This document shows, piece by piece, positions 60,872 through 64,000 of a stretch of 64,000 nucleotides of DNA. The notes below the pieces were generated by a model. That model was not told where the DNA came from and did not search any database. It worked only from the letters and a program-made list of their open reading frames with translations. The translations under genes were made by a program, and so were the position numbers. Origin of the DNA: an uncultured Salinicoccus sp. (GTDB taxonomy: Bacteria; Bacillota; Bacilli; Staphylococcales; Salinicoccaceae); contig CANLWV010000001.1 of assembly GCA_947494965.1 (NCBI GenBank), positions 310,001 through 374,000 on the forward strand, in the 5' to 3' direction. How positions within the stretch are numbered: the first letter of the stretch is position 1; every line of letters begins with the position of its first letter.

Positions 60872-61308
60872 TCCACATCATCCACAAACTGAACGGCGCC
60901 GGTGTGTTCGACTTCCTGCTTGTCCGTCCAGAGCTTGTAACGCTTGCCTAATAGCTCAGCCGCCTTAGTACGTTGTGAAGTATCAGATCGTCGCTCATGG
61001 CGCTGCACTTCGCTTTCGAAGTCACCTAGCGGAACAACCATCAACTCTTCATCCTCGACCTGCCCTCGCATGACAGAGGTGAGATATTCCATGACCTCCT
61101 GCTGATCTGCAACGGCTTTGCTTTGCAATTCGGCCAAACGCTCGTCAATATAAGCTTTTATACTATCATTTTCTAACAACTTACTCGCATTCGTCTTTGC
61201 ATAATTCTCGCTATATCCAGCATTGATCGCCGATTTGAAGACATTCGCATGTATAATATATTCATCAGCAAAGCGCTGCTGCTTCAGTGTCATTTTCCTT
61301 TTAGCCAC
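60868..61308 (-). CDS. Terminase small subunit
   Basis: This DNA-recognition subunit is 146 residues long from GTG 61308, seven bases after GGGTGAG, giving the family-typical AKRKMTLKQQRFADEYI start. An ATG four codons upstream is less well spaced. The helix-turn-helix region is HANVFKSAINAGYSENYAKTNA (about residues 20-41), and the C-terminal part binds the large subunit. It is the first gene of the packaging/late block. Confidence 0.92.
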   Translation of the reverse strand: MAKRKMTLKQQRFADEYIIHANVFKSAINAGYSENYAKTNASKLLENDSIKAYIDERLAELQSKAVADQQEVMEYLTSVMRGQVEDEELMVVPLGDFESEVQRHERRSDTSQRTKAAELLGKRYKLWTDKQEVEHTGAVQFVDDVE

Positions 61309-61416
61309 TTCATATCTCACCCACTTTCATACTTATGTATTGTCTTACTCAAAACCAGCGCCGATTGCCACCTGTAATTGGAGGGGTCTCTATGTGGATC
61401 AGCAACCAGTTTTCAG

Positions 61417-61449
61417 CAAACAAAAAAGACATCTCAATAAGAGATGTCA
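61417..61449 (-). terminator. Terminator before the packaging genes
   Basis: On the minus strand GACATCTC / GAGATGTC, then TTTTTTGTTTG, just downstream of the gene at 61460. It closes the early/middle transcript, so late genes need their own promoter or read-through. Confidence 0.85.
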
Positions 61450-61459
61450 GCCATCGCTT

Positions 61460-61885
61460 TTATAGTTTCTTTAGCAATTCATAATAGTGCTCCTGTACTT
61501 CTAATGCTATAGAAGCAGACTCCCCGTACTTTTCCACTGTTTTTTGCTCAGGGTCACGAGGGGCGTAAAGGTACTTCGAATTTCTAGTTACGTTATGTGG
61601 CCTGAAACTAAGCGCTATCGCCGTAACATTGTTTGGTGTATCTATATAATAAAACAATCCAGGTCCTGGCTCTTCGGTTTTTAAAGCAACACCATAAGGC
61701 CGCTTCGTACTCTCAATCGAAAAGTTCTTATGCCCTTTGCTCTCAAGTGCTTCTTTCATTTCCGGTAAAAATTCAGCAAACACATCCACTGTTCGTTTAG
61801 CTCTTTCTAATCGTTCTTGAACTTCATCCTGCTTTTTTGCCTTACTCTCATCGTAATCTTCATTAATTTTCTTAAACATGTTCAT
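61460..61885 (-). CDS. Hypothetical phage protein
   Basis: A 141-residue protein with a charged helical N-terminus (KKQDEVQERLERAKRTVDVF) and a compact alpha/beta C-terminal region (PYGVALKTEEPGPGLFYYID; NVTAIALSFRPHNV). I do not recognise the family. It lies between the late regulator and the small terminase gene, a slot that in related phages holds accessory genes. ATG 61885 follows AAGGAGGAAGAAGG. Function is unknown. Confidence 0.65.
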   Translation of the reverse strand: MNMFKKINEDYDESKAKKQDEVQERLERAKRTVDVFAEFLPEMKEALESKGHKNFSIESTKRPYGVALKTEEPGPGLFYYIDTPNNVTAIALSFRPHNVTRNSKYLYAPRDPEQKTVEKYGESASIALEVQEHYYELLKKL

Positions 61886-62090
61886 CCTTCTTCCTCCTTT
61901 TGTTTGGTACCCTAATCATACCAAAAATGCCACCCAATATGGATGGCATTTCTTTAAGAGGTCTGTCATGGAAACCAAATCAATAGGGAAGTTGTGGCCG
62001 ACGAAGATTTTCACCTCGCCTGCCTCCCTTCCAGTTTATCGTCATATGACCTTTCTTGTCGATTTTTTCTTTAATTTCTCATATTTCCCA

Positions 62091-62510
62091 TTAATCCTGT
62101 AATGTCTCGCAGACTTCATTCATGATTGAATGAGCCCTTTGTGGGGAGATTCCGACTTCCTTGGCGATGCTTTGATAAGTCATGCCGTTGAGCCGAAGAT
62201 TGAATACTAGTGCTGTCCGTTCATCAGTGATACGATCCCAGCGGTTTTGGATGTATCGTACTTTCGCCTGCAATCGATTCAGTTCCTTATCCATCTTCAT
62301 GCGTCTGATGGTGTCGTTGTGTACGGGGTCGCTATTGCCACCTTGTGCTTTTGGCATGGCAGCGTCTATTCCATATTGTGATGTAGAGCCACCACCAACT
62401 TCGCTTTTGTACTGTGCATCCAGTTCCTTAAGTCTGGAGATGTAGTATGGATAGTTATTGATTAAATCCATAATCTTTTCTGTCGAATAAGTCTCAGTCG
62501 CATAATTCAT
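62091..62510 (-). CDS. ArpU/RinA-like late transcription regulator (prophage B)
   Basis: A 139-residue regulator with a sigma-like C-terminal helix-turn-helix, LNGMTYQSIAKEVGISPQ (about residues 107-124). It closely matches the element A copy at 26689, including the YATETYSTEKIMD start and the shared AMPKAQGG/VMPKAQG segment. It probably turns on terminase and later genes. Recognition-helix residues differ slightly between the copies (SPQRAHSIM against STTRVYQIM), so targets may differ. The ATG follows GGGGTGTAGCTGAATT. Confidence 0.82.
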   Translation of the reverse strand: MNYATETYSTEKIMDLINNYPYYISRLKELDAQYKSEVGGGSTSQYGIDAAMPKAQGGNSDPVHNDTIRRMKMDKELNRLQAKVRYIQNRWDRITDERTALVFNLRLNGMTYQSIAKEVGISPQRAHSIMNEVCETLQD

Positions 62511-62529
62511 AATTCAGCTACACCCCGTT

Positions 62530-62952
62530 TTATAGTTTGTCTATCGCTATGAGCACATGGTCAGTGTCCCCATATTGTTTCCTTACGTTAAGCTCTACAA
62601 TTTGTGAATCATCCTTGTATACCGTTTCATTCAGTGCATCCAGTATGCCTTTGGCCAAGTTATCGAGGTCTGGCTTTTTCTGATACACCAGCGAACCGTC
62701 TTCTATGGCTTTTAGCTTCTTCTTGGTGTAAGACTTGGGCGGAGTAAAAACGAATGTCAGATGAACGGCTATGGGACACTCAGCAATGGTCAGTCGCTGT
62801 CTGTTCATGTAACTCTTTGCCGTCAGCTTCACCAGGCGCTTGTATGTCCTGCTTTGCCTGGAGTTCACCGCCTTGGATTTGCCGGATGCCGTTTGATAAA
62901 CACGGGGCCTGGGTTGCGGTACTGCCTTGCCATCCACTTTAAACTCAATCAA
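62530..62952 (-). CDS. RusA-type Holliday junction resolvase
   Basis: A 140-residue endonuclease that cuts four-way DNA junctions during phage recombination and packaging. It has KAVPQPRPRV near the start and the catalytic acidic cluster KPDLDNLAKGILDALN followed by KDDSQI (about residues 93-118), with the Asp residues of the family. It is in the middle-gene block next to dUTPase. Confidence 0.93.
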   Translation of the reverse strand: MIEFKVDGKAVPQPRPRVYQTASGKSKAVNSRQSRTYKRLVKLTAKSYMNRQRLTIAECPIAVHLTFVFTPPKSYTKKKLKAIEDGSLVYQKKPDLDNLAKGILDALNETVYKDDSQIVELNVRKQYGDTDHVLIAIDKL

Positions 62953-62997
62953 TCACTATCACGCTCCAATATCTCTTTTACTTGTTGCAGTATGTCT

Positions 62998-63510
62998 TTA
63001 GTATCCTTTTTCGAGTCGTTCAAAGTTAATCGCATTCTTTCGTTTGTATTGTTCGATGATGTCCTGCTCGGTAAAGCCATAGCGATCGAGTACTTTCAGC
63101 AGAATCATCAACTTCATGCCAAGGTCATCGTGTTCTTGTAATTGTTCCAAAGCAACATCATCGACCGGCAAGTCAGCAAAGACTTTGGCATAAACCCTGT
63201 GTGTATTCCAAAGGTCGTCACCTTTGCCTTTCTGCTTATTCCAGTGGAGCATGATAAAATGCAGTACGTCTATGGCCTCGTCAAGAATGCGCTCTGTGTT
63301 TACGGGTTTGCTTTTCCAATACTTCCATAAATCATGGCATTCATTTATAAACTCAGACACCTCAATGTTTATTGCAAGAGAATGTTTGGAAGTGAACTCC
63401 TCTTTCCACTGTTTGTTGGTGATGTCCTTTTTCTTTTGTATTTCCAAATCCAGTTTCTTTTGCATTTTCAACAGCCAATTCACAGTTGGCCTACTTAGTA
63501 TTAGTGTCAT
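62998..63510 (-). CDS. All-alpha dUTP diphosphatase (phage dUTPase)
   Basis: A 170-residue dimeric-type dUTPase that keeps uracil out of phage DNA. The metal-binding helices show INIEVSEFINECHDLWKYW (about residues 47-65) and ERILDEAIDVLHFIMLHW, the E-x-x-E and D-E-x-x-D pattern of the MazG-like family. It is unrelated to the trimeric type. It abuts the upstream gene with no gap. Confidence 0.88.
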   Translation of the reverse strand: MTLILSRPTVNWLLKMQKKLDLEIQKKKDITNKQWKEEFTSKHSLAINIEVSEFINECHDLWKYWKSKPVNTERILDEAIDVLHFIMLHWNKQKGKGDDLWNTHRVYAKVFADLPVDDVALEQLQEHDDLGMKLMILLKVLDRYGFTEQDIIEQYKRKNAINFERLEKGY

Positions 63511-63905
63511 TATTTAATCTCCCTCAGTACATGTATTTCGTTCGCTTGAATATCAGTTGCAGACTGCCCGTAATTTGTCATGATGCATAGTTGCTTATGG
63601 TCCAAGTAAAATAATGATTCGTACAATCCTTCTGATACCGAGCCATTGACTGCAAACACAGCAAGCGTATGCGCTTCGCCAGTGAATGTGCCTTTGTACT
63701 CCAGGAAGGCATTTTCGTTTAGATGAACGCTCCTCGCTTTTCTTCCAGGCTTACCAATTAGTGTGATCCGATCACCTGGCATAATGACTTTATCTGCAAT
63801 ATGCAGGAAGTCTTCTCTGATTTCCTCCTGGCCTAATCTAATGAAATTAGCATTTACGGTCATGAAGAAGTCTTTACCTCCGAACTCGCTGACGGCTGCT
63901 TTCAT
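63510..63905 (-). CDS. Hypothetical phage early/middle protein
   Basis: A 131-residue protein, probably beta-rich (GKDFFMTVNANFIRLGQEE; GDRITLIGKPGRKARSVHL; LFYLDHKQLCIMTNYG). I do not recognise it. The start is ATG 63905, just after AGGAGGAGTGGA; the frame extends seven codons further without a better site. It is contiguous with the dUTPase gene. Function is unknown. Confidence 0.65.
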   Translation of the reverse strand: MKAAVSEFGGKDFFMTVNANFIRLGQEEIREDFLHIADKVIMPGDRITLIGKPGRKARSVHLNENAFLEYKGTFTGEAHTLAVFAVNGSVSEGLYESLFYLDHKQLCIMTNYGQSATDIQANEIHVLREIK

Positions 63906-63915
63906 TCCACTCCTC

Positions 63916-63999
63916 CTATACTCCAAATATCCAAAGTATTGCTTTGGTTCCTAATGCTACGATCACCAACGTAATCACCGTGACGATGATATATGCCAT
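63916..63999 (-). CDS. Small membrane peptide, possibly partial
   Basis: A 27-residue frame from ATG 63999, MAYIIVTVITLVIVALGTK, then AILWIFGV and stop. It is one hydrophobic span. The window ends here, so a ribosome site and a possible earlier start cannot be seen. It sits 10 bases before the next gene in the same direction. Confidence 0.45.
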   Translation of the reverse strand: MAYIIVTVITLVIVALGTKAILWIFGV

Positions 64000-64000
64000 T

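Larger units (their letters stand above)
34256..64000 (-). mobile_element. Prophage B (siphovirus-type), truncated by the window edge
   Basis: Read leftward, the order is small early/middle genes, dUTPase, RusA, ArpU-like regulator, TerS, TerL, portal, gpF-like, scaffold, capsid, connectors, tail tube, chaperones, tape measure, Dit, tail-tip protein, XhlA, holin, amidase, then AT-rich cargo and the tRNA-Ser fragment. This is a standard long-tailed Gram-positive temperate phage layout. All virion and lysis genes appear intact, so the prophage may be functional. Integrase, repressor and early replication genes should lie to the right of 64000. Confidence 0.93.

Overview
The window looks like a chromosome segment of a low-to-mid GC Gram-positive of the Staphylococcaceae. 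The evidence is a divergent metK/pckA pair, a menaquinone cluster menF-menD-menH-menB-menE with divergent menA, a five-gene beta-oxidation operon in the order known for Staphylococcus aureus fadX-E-D-B-A, a tRNA array, and strong Gram-positive Shine-Dalgarno sites. Base composition seems higher in GC than in typical Staphylococcus, so a genus such as Salinicoccus or a relative is my guess, not a demonstrated assignment.

Layout. (1) 1-13.7 kb is core metabolism: metK under a SAM-I riboswitch, pckA, a Nudix hydrolase, yidD, the men cluster, a lipoprotein, an RsmJ-like methyltransferase and a Cys-rich copper-binding four-helix protein. (2) 13.7-23.3 kb holds the fad operon, read leftward, with a CcpA cre site over its promoter, and a divergent M20 amidohydrolase. 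(3) 23.9-29.6 kb is a reduced prophage-like element, called element A here. It keeps an Ltp-type surface lipoprotein, amidase, holin, XhlA, an ArpU/RinA-like late regulator, a DnaD-type replication protein, a four-operator immunity region, an XRE repressor, and an ImmA-type protease behind a LexA box. It has no terminase, head or tail gene and no visible integrase. (4) 29.6-34.2 kb returns to chromosome: a DedA protein, two small probable stress proteins, eight tRNA genes and an NCS1 permease. (5) 34.25 kb to the end is most of a second prophage, prophage B, read leftward. Its left boundary is marked by a displaced 3' end of a tRNA-Ser gene. Next comes an AT-rich cargo block (34.5-41.4 kb), then lysis, tail, head, packaging and middle-early genes. 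Integrase and repressor would lie beyond 64 kb.

How the parts relate. The lysis cassette and late regulator of element A are close homologues of those in prophage B, so A is best read as a cousin that lost its whole morphogenesis block. The cargo of B sits between lysin and att site, the usual place for lysogenic-conversion genes. It encodes a membrane-anchored nuclease, an HNH-like protein, duplicated 73-residue proteins, membrane/coiled-coil proteins, and a compact three-gene operon (SAP-domain protein, Zn-ribbon protein, small protein with a hydrophobic C-terminus). That operon is the best candidate for an undescribed system, perhaps anti-phage defence. Its function is inferred only from position and architecture.
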